DNA from: Hevea brasiliensis
Taxonomy: Eukaryota > Streptophyta > Magnoliopsida > Malpighiales > Euphorbiaceae
NCBI RefSeq assembly: GCF_030052815.1
Contig: NC_079494.1
Coordinates: forward strand, 35,202,467 to 35,266,466
Length of the DNA stretch: 64,000 nt
Reading direction: 5' to 3'
This document shows positions 23,017 to 35,674 of this stretch, piece by piece. Position numbers and translations under genes: made by a program. The notes beneath the pieces are model-generated. The model was given only the letters and a program-made list of their open reading frames with translations. It searched no databases and was not told the DNA's origin. Positions within the stretch are counted from its first letter, which is position 1. Each line of letters begins with the position of its first letter.

Positions 23017-26000
23017 TTACAATTCCATAATCTATATTTCAACATTCAATTCATAATTTACATTACAAATAATAACTAATTATAATGTACAAAATACATA
23101 ATATGATCTATATGGGCCCTATCTACATGCATTGCTGAGGAGGTGACAACTTTATACACTTCTGACACTTCTATAGATCCAGACTTCAAAAATCCCAGTC
23201 TAATGTCTACTGGGTTTTAGCTTCAGTACCTGTGTGAGGAAATAAATACATCGCGCTAAGCTGCTTAGTGGTGTGATAATATAACAAAGAAAATAATATA
23301 CAATAAAGATAAAATCGAAGCAACATTTGGATGCTCAAGAATTAATTTAATTTCATGTGAGATTATTAATATTAATTATCAGTTATCCTAATTTGTCCTT
23401 TTTTGAAAATGCTTAGTGTATAGCTTTGCAGTAATAATATATACAATGTTTAATTATTTAATAATATTAAATTTAGTCTTAATTTATTATGAGAGATGCA
23501 TTGGTAATATTTATTTGCATTCTACTTCTTTTGCAAATCTTCTTATCATTTTACTAATTTCTTTATAGGTATTTTAAATCATTGCATAGTAAATAAAATT
23601 TTAAAACTAATTCTAGTTTCTTTCTTATTCATTCATTTAATTCACATTATTCTTAACAAATTTCACTACCCAAGTAACCTATGACAGGCTGACCAAACTA
23701 GATAAGCGGGTTCTGGGCACTGGGCACTGTGGTGCCTCGGGCCGTCATACCATGGGACGTGAAATACGGAACGTCAACCATGTATGCAATCAGTATGGCT
23801 AAAAGCCATGATAACATATTAGTATGCCTAAAAGCCATGAAAACAGATAATTGGGCATACAAGCCTTAAATACAGGCATAAAGCCTTACGCAGGATTGCT
23901 AAAATAATACCTTATTAGCATGCCAATCTATTAAATCTGATACACATGTCTAGAAAATACATTGGCACATAAGTACCATTAAGCATTAATATGTATTATT
24001 ATATCATTATTTCATTATAAGTTTTAAGTATACTTTATAACATTTCAAATTTTATTCCTAGCAGAAGTATAAATTTCTAAAATACAATTCTACATAAATT
24101 ATGCATTCATCATAATTTATACATTCATTATATCACTCATATTCATCACAATTCACAGCAATGGTTCTCATAAACCATTATACTCAAAACATTCTTCTTG
24201 TTTCTCATATGCCATTAATTATGCAAGGTATTAATTTCTATTATTATTTCTTATGTCTTTGGAGTTACTATTCATACATTACTATTCCCTCAAATTGTTG
24301 ACTTTTTTTTTATACATAATATGTATACAAATGTTTGATACATAATTATACCACATTTTGGGTTCTAAATTTGTTAGCATAGATTGCCAATTGCAATTCA
24401 AAGCCTCCTAAAAGTATTTTCAAAAATTCAATCTTTTATCCTATATTTACTGTTCCATTGGTCTAAGCTACAGTGAGAATTTGGTAAATTTTCTTCATGA
24501 AAGTTGTTCCTTATTGTGTCTTTTTACTCCTTTTTTGAATCACTTCATTTGGAGTTTTCTAGCTCAAGTTATGCAAATATCAATAAGGCTGGCCGGATTG
24601 GTATCTACCTAGAATTTCTGGGCAGAAACCAATTCTAGCAGTTTTGGTGTCCTGACTTTGATTGACAATTTCATTAAGTTCTGGTCAAAATTTGGAGTTA
24701 TGTTTTGCATGAAAGTTGTTCTAAGTTGTCTAGTATTTCTATTGATTTGAAATTTAGGTCAATTAGACATTTCTACACTGACTTATGACTATTTGAACAA
24801 ACACTGTTCATTTGGTCAATTGCTAGGACCAGCAGGTTAGTTACCCCGATTTGGTCAATTTTTAGAGTATTCTAAGTTTGTTTTCTGAGCAAGGTTTCTT
24901 CATCAAAGTTGTGACATTATATGTCTAGTTTCATGCCCAATTGGCCTTGTACTAATTGAACCTACACAACTCTAGTTATAGCTGCCCAAACTTGCTAGAC
25001 TCACATCCAGCCCTGTAGGTCCTATAAGGTAGCATACCCAACCTCAAATCCAAAGCCACAATTCACTTCAATTTCTCATCAAACATAGCCAAATGGTCAC
25101 TAATTTACTATTAGGACTTCCATTCACCAACACATGAGCAAAACCCTAATTTTTCCCCAAACCTTAACTCCAAAATTCTAATTTACTAAAAAAAAATGCA
25201 ATCAATTATTCTAATTATCAAATTCATGTTCAATTGCATCAATTCATAACTATAATTCACTTGAATCATTGAAACCCTATGGTACCTTAAGGCTGTCGAA
25301 AATTGAAGGACTTCAAACATGCAAAATTTGTTTTGTTCAATCCAAATTCAAGCTCAATTCCTAATCTACAAAAGGTAAACTCAAAGAATAATAGATAAAA
25401 TGGAACTAACCTTGAATTAGCCAATTCCCAAGGCTTGAAAACTCTACTTTTTCTCTTTTACTGGCCAAGTCTTGCTCTAGGTGTGAGAATAAATTTTAGT
25501 GAAGACAATCTAGGGTTTTGAGGTGGTTTAATGGGTGAACTCAAGCTTGTAAACAAGCATCAATGGAGTTTTCTCTCTTCTCTCTCTCTTCCTATGTTAG
25601 CCGGCCACTTTGGTTGAAGAAGAAGACTATTTTTTTTCTTTTAATTCTTGTCTCTTATTAAGTCTTCTTAAAGTGTTGTTGAAATCTAATTGGTGGGAAA
25701 ATTTAATTTCATAGTAATGACATCATATAGGTGATGTTATAAATCAAATTTTCACTTCATTTTCCCATTTTCAATCTTCTTTTCTTCACTCATTTTTAAT
25801 TAATTTTCCATAAATATTTGTTCATATTTTTAAACAAAATCTTCACTCACTTAATTGGACAAGTTGGTCAAAAATTATCTCTGCAGTTGAAATGACCAAA
25901 ATGCCATTCGTTTAGCTTGTTGAACTAAAATTGTCTGTACCGATCTAAAAATTTTTCTAAGCATTTTCTTGGGATTCTAATGCCATCGAAACCTCAATGA

Positions 26001-26290
26001 CTCTTCTCTAGAGTTCCAAAAATTATTTCACGGAATTTCTCTCGAGTTTAGGGCTACTAGCTGTGAAGACAGCACCTTCCCATTAAGTCACACATCGCTA
26101 AGGCACTGGCTCATTTAACTTGGTTGTATTTTATTTCTAAAATTTTTTCTAAATTTTTCTTATCATTATTTGGGTTATTTATGACTCCACACTCTAGTTT
26201 ACATATAGTTCTAATCTTTCTAGCTGTCCGAACAAACATTAGTCACCGAAACAGTCGAATGCACGGACTAGCTAAAGTGAGGGTGTTACA
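23017..26290 (-). mobile_element. LTR remnant, minus strand (probable solo or truncated LTR)
   Basis: On the minus strand it starts TGTAACACCC at 26290. It has a donor-like CAAG|GTTAGTTCC 881 bp in (25410), a poly-pyrimidine-rich interior, and a stem CTAAG-CTG-CTTAG at 23256-23268. The 3' terminus is not recognisable: at 23016 it meets the inverted plus-strand LTR. No coding domain was seen across this 3.3 kb. Confidence 0.6.
23795..23890. repeat. short palindromic repeats
   Basis: The perfect palindrome ATGGCT-AAA-AGCCAT (23795-23809) is followed by three variants (gcctaaaagccat, gcatacaagcctta, gcataaagcctta) at roughly 20-30 bp spacing. They sit in the middle of an LTR remnant, in a position comparable to the 19-bp array at 653. 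Confidence 0.65.
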
Positions 26291-27929
26291 TTTGGAGTTT
26301 TATAGCTTAAGTTATGGTATTTTTACCATAACTGGCCCAATTGGTCATTTCTAGATTTTCTGGGCAAATTCTCATTTTGACAGTTTTGATGACCTAACTT
26401 TGGTTAGCAATTTGATTAGATTATGGTCAGAATTTGGATTTCTGTTTTTCATGAAAGTGGTTATAATATGACTAAGCTTTCCAATGGCTCAAAACTCAGG
26501 TCATTTAGACCTCTCTACACAAAATTATGACCATTTGAACAAACACTATTCATTTGGTCATTTTCCATGTCCAGAATTTTGGTTACTCAGATTTAGACAA
26601 ATTTTAGGTCACTTTAGGTTGGTTTTCTAGGCAGGGTCTCTTCATTAAAAATTTGGTTTTGGGTCTTAATTTTCATCTTCAATTTGGCTCACACCAATTG
26701 GAGCTGCCTAGCTCTACTTATACCCCTAAATGGATATTGGACTTAGAGGTCTAGAAATCAGCAACACCACAATAATAAACTTTCTAAATTCCATTCATCA
26801 ATCCCCAATTCAAAACACACTAAATGATAAAAATTGAGCATTATACACATCAATTAGTCAACAATACTCAAAACCCTAATTTTACACCAAAACCCTAATT
26901 TTCATCTTCCCAAATTTCATAATTTATGTAATCTCATATCACTAATCATGCATACCACATCACAATTACAACATTTCCTCATTAATCTCCTCAAAATACA
27001 TCAAGGTCTTAATACCCATAGCTGGTCGAATTTCACACTTGGTTTTCATGAAAAAAAAAAAAAATTTAATGATTTCTTAAGTTATTCCTATCTATTTAAA
27101 CTCTAGTTCCATCAATATGTAAAGAGAGAGCTTAAAAATCAACTTACCTTGAATTGACAATTTCCCAACTCATAAACCTTAACTTGTATCTTGAATTTCT
27201 TCCTCCAAATCTTTGCTTTGAAGCTCAATTAACAGGTTTTTACTAATTTTGGGGAAGAATTTAGGGAAAGAAAGGGATAATTAAAGCTTGAGAAGAACTC
27301 AAAATTGGAGGAGAGAGAGATAAGTGACTGGCCAAGTGAATTTGGGCAAGAAGATGTGTGTTTTCTTTCTAATTTTTGTCTTTATTTATGTATGTTTATC
27401 CCCCAATTTTTGTAATCTAAAATTATAAATTTTATTAAGTCATGCTTAGTCATCATGATGTCATAATTCACTTTAATTTTTTAATTTTTTTCTTTTTCTT
27501 TTTCTTTTCCTTTTCTTCCATACCACTCTTAGGTTTTTAATTATTTTTCAAAATTTTAATTTCTTACATTTTAATAGACATTTAGGCCAAGAGTTACCTC
27601 TAAGGGTGAATTGACCAAATTGCCCCTTATCGGTCTGATTAGTTTTTCCAATAGCACTAGGTTGCTTCCTGAATTCTGATTCGATTATTTGAACTGGTTC
27701 TCTTTTCTTTTTTGTGATTTTTACATTACCATTAGCTTTGCAATTATCCCTAGGCCTGAGGTGTCATAGGGTCCCATACGAAATTAGGGTAGCAACTGAG
27801 TTCGCAGTCACTTTCATGTTTGATCACGCATCGCCAGGACCTCAACTCATTTAACTAATTATGTTTTGTTTTTCTTATTTCCATTTCACCTTTAGGTAAT
27901 TTCTATTAATTTTTATTTCTGGCTTTTCT
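26291..27929 (-). mobile_element. LTR remnant, minus strand, cut by E4
   Basis: It is alignable by eye to the 24546-25900 part of the neighbouring LTR (tttggagtttt, aagttatgg, 'tttgcatgaaagttgtt' type modules), so it is another LTR in the same sense. A donor-like CAAG|GTAAGTTG lies at 27147. It stops at the E4 edge at 27930, and any continuation would be beyond E4, outside the window. Nothing coding was seen. Confidence 0.55.
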
Positions 27930-28556
27930 TGTAACACTCCTATATTAAGTAGTCTATGCATTCTACTGCTCCGGTGACCAGTGTCTGTCCGGACAACTAG
28001 AACGTCGGGAACTATACTTAAATGCTATTGAGGAGACATAAAATGATGAAATACATGATAAGAAAAACAAGAAAAATAAAAGAGATGACATGCAATGCGG
28101 TTAAATGAGCTGAAAATATAGCGATGGGTGATCGCACCGGGAAGTTACGGCGAAGACCGTTGACTACTCCTGGACCGTGGGGACCTTTAGGAAATATTTT
28201 CGGAACATGATTAAATATCTATTGAGGTATAAATGACATTTAAAATGTTAAAGAAAATTTAGTAAGTTAGTATAAATAAAAATGAAAATTAAAGTAATCG
28301 GCGGATCAAGGATTAAATCGGTGTTACCGAAAAAGTCTGAATTTGACTCGAAGAGGGGCATTTTGATCACTTGACACCTAGAGTTGACTTTTGAACTAAA
28401 TGCCCATTAAAAATGAGTAGTATTAAATATTGAAATTTCATGGAAATAAGAAATTAAATATGAAATGTAATTAAGGAAATGTGGGGGGAATAATTGTAAT
28501 TATTAAAACTTGAATAATATATTGATTAATTAAATGATAGTGGAAGATTAGTGGAG

Positions 28557-28564
28557 TATAAAAG
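28557..28564 (+). promoter_or_regulatory. candidate TATA box in E4 LTR
   Basis: TATAAAAG lies 628 bp into the LTR and is repeated at 58541-58548 in the 3' LTR. E5 has TATAAAA at the same relative place (37976-37970 and 57038-57032 on the minus strand, 639 and 632 bp in). Conservation of position across two families supports a core promoter. Transcription itself is not shown. Confidence 0.55.
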
Positions 28565-31500
28565 GGACTTGAGGGCAACACTCTCCACTAACAATTTCAT
28601 TTTCTTCAATCTTTCTCTCCCATGGCCGATTCAATGTTCCAATTATTTCCTCCATTGCTGTCCCACATACAAGCTTCATCTACCATGATTCAAGCCATGA
28701 TTGTTCAAACTCCCTTCACTAAAGTTGTTCTCCACACCATGGGAAACATATAGGGAGCAAAAAAAAGGAGTTTTGGTGAACTTTGGTTAAGCTCAAAAAA
28801 GGTTAGTGCTAGTTTTTCATCCATTTCTTAGTTAAAGTTTGTATTAAGGTTGAGATAAGTAGTTTGGTGAAGAAATTTGAAGGATTTGATGAGTTATTGA
28901 CATATTCAATTTTGGACAGCCATGGAAGTGAAAGGTAAGTGGTTTATTCTTAGATGAATTTGATGGGAATTAAGGTTGATTAAAGTAATTTGATGTGTTA
29001 GTGAATTAAATCCATGTGTATGTGTGATTTAGCTATAGAATTGGGGTTTGAAAGAAAATTTGGAAGACTTTGGCCAATGGTGATTTTTGGCAGCCTTGTG
29101 GTTCAATGAAGAGTGCTTGATTTCATGAATTTACTTGATGAATTATGGTACTAAGGGATTAATGAAAGTGTATGTAAATTATTGTTGGAATTATATGTAA
29201 TAATTAGGTGTATTCATGTGTATATTATGTTGATTTTGGACTTTGTGAATTAGGGTTGTATATTGTACATTGAGGATTTGTATATACTGTTCAAAATGAT
29301 CATAATGAGATGTGATAAATTATGTTAGGACATTATAAGTCTAGAATTTAGGCATGGGAAGTTAAGGTATAGCAAGTTGAATGTGTAAGTTGATTGGTAT
29401 TTGAGGACTATATTGAGGGCACTATGCATTTTAGCCTATAACCCTAATTGTGTGACCCCAATTGGTGTGAGGCCAATTGAAAGTAAAATTAGACATGTAA
29501 TGAACCAACTTTCATGTAGAAAACTTGCCAAAATTCTATCCGGAAATTGACCTTAAATTTGATCTAATCCAGAATTGGCAATGTACAAACCCAGAATTTG
29601 ACCATATGAACAATATTCACGTAATTAGCCATGACTCACTGAAAACAGGCCCAAATGACCTGAAATTTATACCGTTGGAAAACTTAGGCATAGGGATACA
29701 ACTTTGGTTAAGACAACAAAGCCCAAAAATGCCATTAACCAAGTCAAATTGCTTGCCCAAGTTGGGTTACAAAATATGTCTGGAATCGAAATCGACCATA
29801 ATTTGCTAAATAAGTGCAAATTGTCCAGCTTTAGTAAAATAACTATAACTTGGTCTATAGAAATCCAAATGACATGAAATCAGTGCCAAAATTTTAATAA
29901 GACATAGACCTACAAAATTGGTGATTGGACCGAAACCCAGAAATTGAGGGAACTAGGTCAATCGGCTAGGTCAATTTAGTGCACAAAATCTGGAAATCGG
30001 GATAATTGACCAATGAATCCAGAATACTGTTTTAAGCTTATCTACCACTAGAAAGCTTCAATTGAAAAGTGTCATACTATTCTGAAAAGCTAAGAAATAG
30101 AAATAAAACATTACTTCAGACACTATCCTCAAATTATGAATGCAAAAAGTCTGAATTATAGGTCAAATTTTTTGACCTAATTGAGGATCATGCCAATATA
30201 AGACCTTTTAGTCCAGCCCAATAAGTTGACCATAAGTAATTCTACAAGACTTGAAAAATTGCAACTAAAATTTTTAAGTGACCTTAAGACATAGGACAAC
30301 AAATCCTATGGCGAATGATAAGCCTAAATGTTACTAGAAGCTATCCAAATAAATTGGTTAAATTCCACACCAAAATTGCCAAGTAAGGAAACTAAAATTC
30401 AGATTTGATCTAGTTATGGTTAATTTACCATAACTTGATAAAGAGAATTTTGTTAAATTCTCACTGTAACATTGGTCCAATGGATAGTAAACGTTGGCCA
30501 TAAATCTGAAAATTTAAAATAACATACACTGAGCTTTGAAATATGAATTGCAATTGAGGCCAACATGAGTTAAACTCAAATTGAGGGGTCATGGTGCAAC
30601 TAGAATTAATATATCTGTTAACTGTGGAAAGTCTTTGACTAGCAACTCCATAACCCTAAATACAAAAATTCAACTTATAAGACCTAATAGGTAAATCTTG
30701 TATGCAAAAATAAAATTATTAGAATTAATTATTAGAAATGGTTCGAATAGATACTAAAACACTTTAAAATTATGTGTTTCAATTTTAAAGGGATCTTCAA
30801 AGAAAGAAAGTTGGATTAAATCAAGTCAACAAAAGAGGTTTGTGAACAACTAACTTATTTTCTATGTTTTAAATTTATAATGGGTTTTGAATGACTTTAT
30901 ATGATTCAAGTATGTTTTCTCCTATGCGTTTATGGATTTATTGCATGGTTTGAGAATTATAAATTGTGAATGGTACATTTGAGATATTGTCAATATTGTG
31001 CATGAATTTACAATGATTAAATATGTTTAGTGATTTATAAATACTTTTTGTGAATAGAAATTACTTTGAATATGATTTGAAACCATAGTTGGCATGGCAA
31101 TGTGATCGAATTCCTCATTAGCTTGTCTAATGGGAAGAAAAGAATTCCCTCTCTAGTCAAAGTGTTGAGAGGTGTGCTAGTTGAGGAAGAATTTGAATGA
31201 GTACTCATATATTATGCTAGCTAGCCTTGGTATGGCTCATTAGCCTTTGGCTGTTGGAATGAATTAGCTTTGTCGTGGTGTACAACCCGACATTATTTTA
31301 GTGTCATGCTCTAAGATGTGTGAATGTTTTTAACATTCTTTAGCTTATAATAATTTGATAAATTGTGATCAAAATAAATATTTGTCAGTGTTTGAACAAT
31401 ATTATATTATTTTATGATTTAAGAGAATTGTGAATAAATTGTTACTATTTGATCAAAATGTTATTCAAATGAATAATTTGCATGATTGAGAATATTGGTT

Positions 31501-31621
31501 TTTGGGTGTCATGAATTTTGAAGAATTTAGAAATGTTCAAATTTTATTTTTTATGGCTTAGCAAAGCATAACTTGTAATAAGTTTAAATTATTAGTTGTG
31601 CACCACTGAGTTAGCTGCTCA

Positions 31622-31644
31622 GCGATAGCTTTGTATGCTATCGC
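31622..31644 (+). other. conserved LTR stem-loop (E4 copy)
   Basis: GCGATAGC, loop TTTGTAT, GCTATCGC: a perfect 8-bp stem, placed after the shared string GTGCACCACTGAG. Equivalent stems occur in E5 (35146-35168, 54207-54229), E6 (44647-44669, 53093-53115) and E1 (1463-1487, 19400-19424). Confidence 0.8.
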
Positions 31645-32363
31645 AGGTGAAAGAGAGGATAGAGCAGCCAAGTGAGATCACTTGAAGCTGCAACTTGAAG
31701 ACAGGCTGTGATAAATTTTGAGTATGTTGTAAGTATACCCGTATATATTAGTTTGTGATGTACTCATATAATTATATGTATATAAGCACGTTTGAGCAAT
31801 GTAAAAAAACTCTTGTAATATTATTTTGGTATGCAATTAAATACAAATTATTGTAATAGTATCTGGAAATTTTATTTACCTGTATATGTTTGTGAAATAA
31901 ATTTTATTACCCCAATTAATGTAGTACTTAAATTTCTTTCTAAATTTTGTAACTAATGAGTTATTTCCTTTATGATGAGTTTTGTTTGAAAATGTATTAA
32001 GTTAAGTGCTGGAAATAATTTATCAATTATTGAGATTGGATTAGGAGATTTTATAAATTGCTTTTGCAAGTAAATTGAAGAACTGTTTTTATCCATTTTT
32101 AGCCGTAACCACACGAATTTTTCGCAAAATTTTTAAAATGCCTAATTATTAGTAAATAAGTTTTATGATACATCCTTGAGTTGAAAACATTTAAGATAAA
32201 TTTTTATCACCACGCTAAATTTTAAAAATGCATTTACTTTGTCAAAATCCCTTATAGTGTACTTAATAGATTTTCGGTAGGCGAAGTTCGATAATTTATT
32301 AGGAATACTACGGGATCATGTCATACCTTACGAAGGGGTAGGGTGTGATGTGACATGTTTAAG

Positions 32364-32375
32364 TAGTATCAGAGC
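32364..32375 (+). other. E4 primer-binding site (one base changed)
   Basis: TAGTATCAGAGC, differing at one base from the tRNA-Met-complementary TGGTATCAGAGC, eight bases after the LTR end. Confidence 0.85.
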
Positions 32376-32539
32376 AAGTTTCTAATGTAAATTCAAAATT
32401 GTGAATTTGAAATATTTTTCGATAAGTACAACTGCTCAATGTTTGATACATATAGTACATTTACATCATGAATATGTACTAACAGGGAGAAATTCTCTTG
32501 TGTTGGTTGTCTAGGAAATAGAAAATCTTGTGAAAAGAT

Positions 32540-33363
32540 ATGAAAGAGAAAAATAAGATAGTATAACAGCTAGTTACAGCTGAAGTACAAGGTGAGAGCC
32601 CAACTCCTCAGAGTGTCAAAGGCTTGACGGCACCAGCCCCACCTGTACAAATTACTGCACAAATGGCCCAGCAAATGGTCATGTTCTTTCAACAATTGGC
32701 TGATAATCTGTCGACCCAAGCCCAAGTACATACTCAACCCCCATAAAGGTCGCATGAAAAGGAGAAGGGTGTGAAGCCTGCTGGCCAAAGTTTAGGTAGT
32801 AGTTGGGGAAAAGAAAAGATTTTGGGGGACCCCAAACTCATAGACATGATAGAGATGAACCAGTAGGACTGAGGCGACCAAGATCCAATCGACAGACAAC
32901 TAGGTGTTCCTTCCCTATTCGTACCTATGGCATTTGTGGTAAAGTACACGGGGATATGTATTATAAGGCCACCGTAGCCTGTTATAATTGTGGTAGAATC
33001 AGGCATTTTGTGAGAGATTGTACTAAAGCACATCAACCTGTGCCACATACTACATCAGAGGAATCAGTCCAAGGTTCTGATTCTAGAGGTACATCAATAG
33101 TCAGTAGGGGTAGAGACAAAAGTAGAGACAACACTTCAGGTAATACTAACACAATGGACCAACCCGAGCATAGGAGTATACTAGACAGAGTGTACGCCAT
33201 GTATCGTGGGGAAGAATTAGAGATTTCAGACTTTGTTACCGGTATGTTCTCAATTTTTGAAAAGAATAATTATGTACTATTTGATTTCGTCTCTACTCAT
33301 CCACATGCTGGTATTATAATTATATGTTTTACTATTATCCCCTTGCATGGAAATAAATTTTGA
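32540..33363 (+). pseudogene. E4 capsid-less gag remnant with one intact zinc knuckle
   Basis: It begins MKEKNKIV then a stop. It continues in frame with the Gln/Pro-rich N-terminus (VQITAQMAQQM, FFQQLADNLS), a second stop near 32743 and a frameshift near 32800. The open part 32803-33363 carries KDFGGPQ, a damaged first knuckle (YGICGKVHGD) and an intact second one (CYNCGRIRHFVRDC). It then enters the protease start (VLFDFVSTHPHAG), where it degenerates. No retrotransposon-gag (capsid) domain lies between the N-terminal part and the knuckles. E5 has the same deletion. Confidence 0.85.
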
Positions 33364-34582
33364 TTTATTAATGATGAATTCTTTAGGATAAGAGCCATGA
33401 CAATAAGTATGATTGTAATTAGTTTTAGAAAAGTTGGCTAGTTAGAGACATCTCCTAGAATACGATAAAATTGTAGAGCTAATTAGTGTGCCTGTTTAAT
33501 GCAAGGCAAGAGGACCTAAAAGTGAGTTATAGCAATATAGCTGCCTAGAGGAGGGCAAAGGTATTACTGTTGCTAGATATCAGTGGATATCATAATCAAA
33601 ATAAGTTTAAGATATCAGTGGACTTGAGAGGGAAAAAAAATAAATAAATAAAAATAAGGAAGTGTGATCTATTGAGATGTATCGTAGTAACTATGCAATG
33701 TTCTTGATGTTTGTGCTATAAGCTGCAGATTACAGTATTGACTTGGGATTTATTGTGGAGAGCTATGTACTACCCGATAGTACACCAAGATAAGAATAGT
33801 TGTAAGTGGCTTCTACTTTGGTAAAGTTATGCTAGAGCGGAATTCTATTAATGGAAATGAGTTTTAAAAATCCTAATTTGGGATTTAAAACTCTATAATT
33901 AGAATATTCAAAGATCATGGTTGGAAGTTAGCGAGAGTCAATGACTCAGTTACCCTAGCACGAGTTACAATGCATTAGGAATTACTATAAGACTAGAGAT
34001 TTTAGTATAGTCATAAATTAAAGATAACACCTATAGGGCGAGGTCATCCGATCTCTGATATGGGATTTATAATTATTTTGGTATGACAATGGACCTTTTG
34101 CCTAAAGTCTGGTGAAAAAAAGTATTCTATTTGTGCTGTGTAGCGGTGAGACATAAAATATGATTTTGTTTCCCTGAAGGAACAGGATGTTATAGATTAT
34201 AATTATAACTTATAAAATGATTAAGAAATGATGTTCTAATTAGAACAGTAGTGTGATAGAAAATCATTATCTCAAATATTCCTTAGGAAAAGCACAACTC
34301 CCATTGTACGGATTATGATGGATTAGATCATAATCGTGTAGAACTTTTGAATGGCAAAAGAAAAGGGACAATTCGGTTGACTCCCTTCATAAGATTTTAA
34401 AGGATAGTTTATAGTTAAGTAGAAGAGAAAGTAACGATTATAAAATGGTGAAAAAATAAGCTAAAAGATATCGGTAGATAAAAGAAAATATAGAAGTGAA
34501 AATTTGAATAGTAGATTTAAACGTGATAAAGAAATATCACGAATATTAGAAGTATTGGCCAGAGTGGTCAGAGGACCAATCC
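33364..34582 (+). other. E4 internal noncoding filler, left part
   Basis: There is no ORF or recognisable domain. It is alignable by eye with the E5 interior in the opposite strand: for example GCTGCAGATTACAGTA at 33723 matches the complement near 40230, and GCAAGAGGACCTAAAAGT at 33507 matches one near 40435. The last five bases, AATCC (34578-34582), are the E5 target duplication. Confidence 0.75.
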
Positions 34583-35439
34583 TGTCATGCCCTACCCCTC
34601 TGTAAGGCATGACATGATCCCGTAGTATACCTAATGAATTATTAACTCCGTCTATTGATAACCCATTAAATACACTACAAGGGATTTTAAAAACTTTTCT
34701 TACTTCTTTCACAGTGGTGAGCACTATTTACAGGTGTTAAAAACTTTTGTGAACTGAAGTGATAGAACTAACACATTTGACTTATTTGGAATTTCTGTAA
34801 AACTTTTGGCAGAGTGCCATCTGTATTTTGGATAAAACAGTTCTTCAGAAAACCTGTAAAAAGCACTTCAATATTTTTCCCAATTTTAATTTACAAAAAT
34901 TTTTCAGTATTTTCAAAGGATGAGATAAAAGAAATATAATACAAATTTTACAAGTCAAAATAACTCATAATTCACTTTACAACTTCAATGTACAATTTTA
35001 ATTTACAACTGCTCAAATAATTTACATACATATTATTACATGCATACATCAGACCTATGTACATGGGTATACCTATAATATACCTGGAGCTGGTCTGAAA
35101 GTGTCTTCAAAGAAACTTACTCACTGCTCTATGCTCTTCTTACCTGCGACAGCGTACAAAGCTATCGCTGAGTGGTGAACTCAGTGGTGCACAACTATAA
35201 TTTAAAACATAGTACAATATACATTGACAAAATTTACAGTAAATAATTTGGAAATCTGAATGCTCATCAAATTCCAAAACTCAAAATATTCATTGCCAAT
35301 AATGTAAATCATTTGTATAATGACTTTGATCACAAAATTCAATTTATCAAATCATGACTAACCATTTAAGTAATTCCAACAAAATCAATTATACATAAAC
35401 CATAATTGAAATCACAATTCTTTACCATTCAAAAGCCAT

Positions 35440-35572
35440 TCTGTATCTCAAAAATCATTATGTATCTCAAAAATCAATCTTTATCTTAAAACTAGGTTGT
35501 ATCTCAAAAACCATGCTGTAGCTCAAAAACCATGCTGTATCTCACAAATCATTCTTTATCTCACTAACTATG
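35440..35572. repeat. 19-bp tandem array, about 7 units
   Basis: Units resemble tgtatctcaaaaatcat with 19-bp spacing. The matching array in the other E5 LTR (about 54498-54625) is shorter and locally altered, so array length differs between LTR mates. Confidence 0.8.
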
Positions 35573-35604
35573 CAAGACTAATTCGATAGGGCCATCTTCG
35601 ATGT

Positions 35605-35674
35605 GATTCTAACTCCCTATGGTCGGGGAGGTCGAATCAGATTCTAACTCCCTATGGTCGGGGAGGTCGAATCA
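35605..35674. repeat. 35-bp direct duplication
   Basis: Two identical 35-bp units begin GATTCTAACTCCCTATGG and end GAATCA. The duplication is also at 54664-54733 in the other LTR, so it predates insertion. There are only two adjacent copies without spacers, so it is not a CRISPR. Confidence 0.9.

Larger units (their letters stand above)
27930..32355 (+). repeat. E4 5' LTR (4426 bp)
   Basis: It starts TGTAACACTCC and ends in TGTGACA, followed by the PBS. It matches 57914-59340 over the part present there. Features inside: TATA-like site (28557), donor-like AAG|GTTAGTGC (28802), purine-rich block (30783-30837, with the acceptor changed from CAG to CAA) and a perfect stem-loop (31622-31644). 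The ORF at 29525-29809 is antisense-like LTR sequence with no domain. Confidence 0.9.

Noticed and set aside
29525..29809. 94-codon plus-strand ORF in the E4 LTR
   Set aside because: It lies in the LTR module region, has no domain, and is not supported by the related LTRs.
32570..33048. Minus-strand ORFs opposite the E4 gag remnant
   Set aside because: Shadows of the gag frame on the other strand.
35605..35674. Two identical 35-bp repeats resembling a minimal CRISPR
   Set aside because: The copies are directly adjacent with no spacer, lie inside a plant LTR and are copied in the LTR mate.
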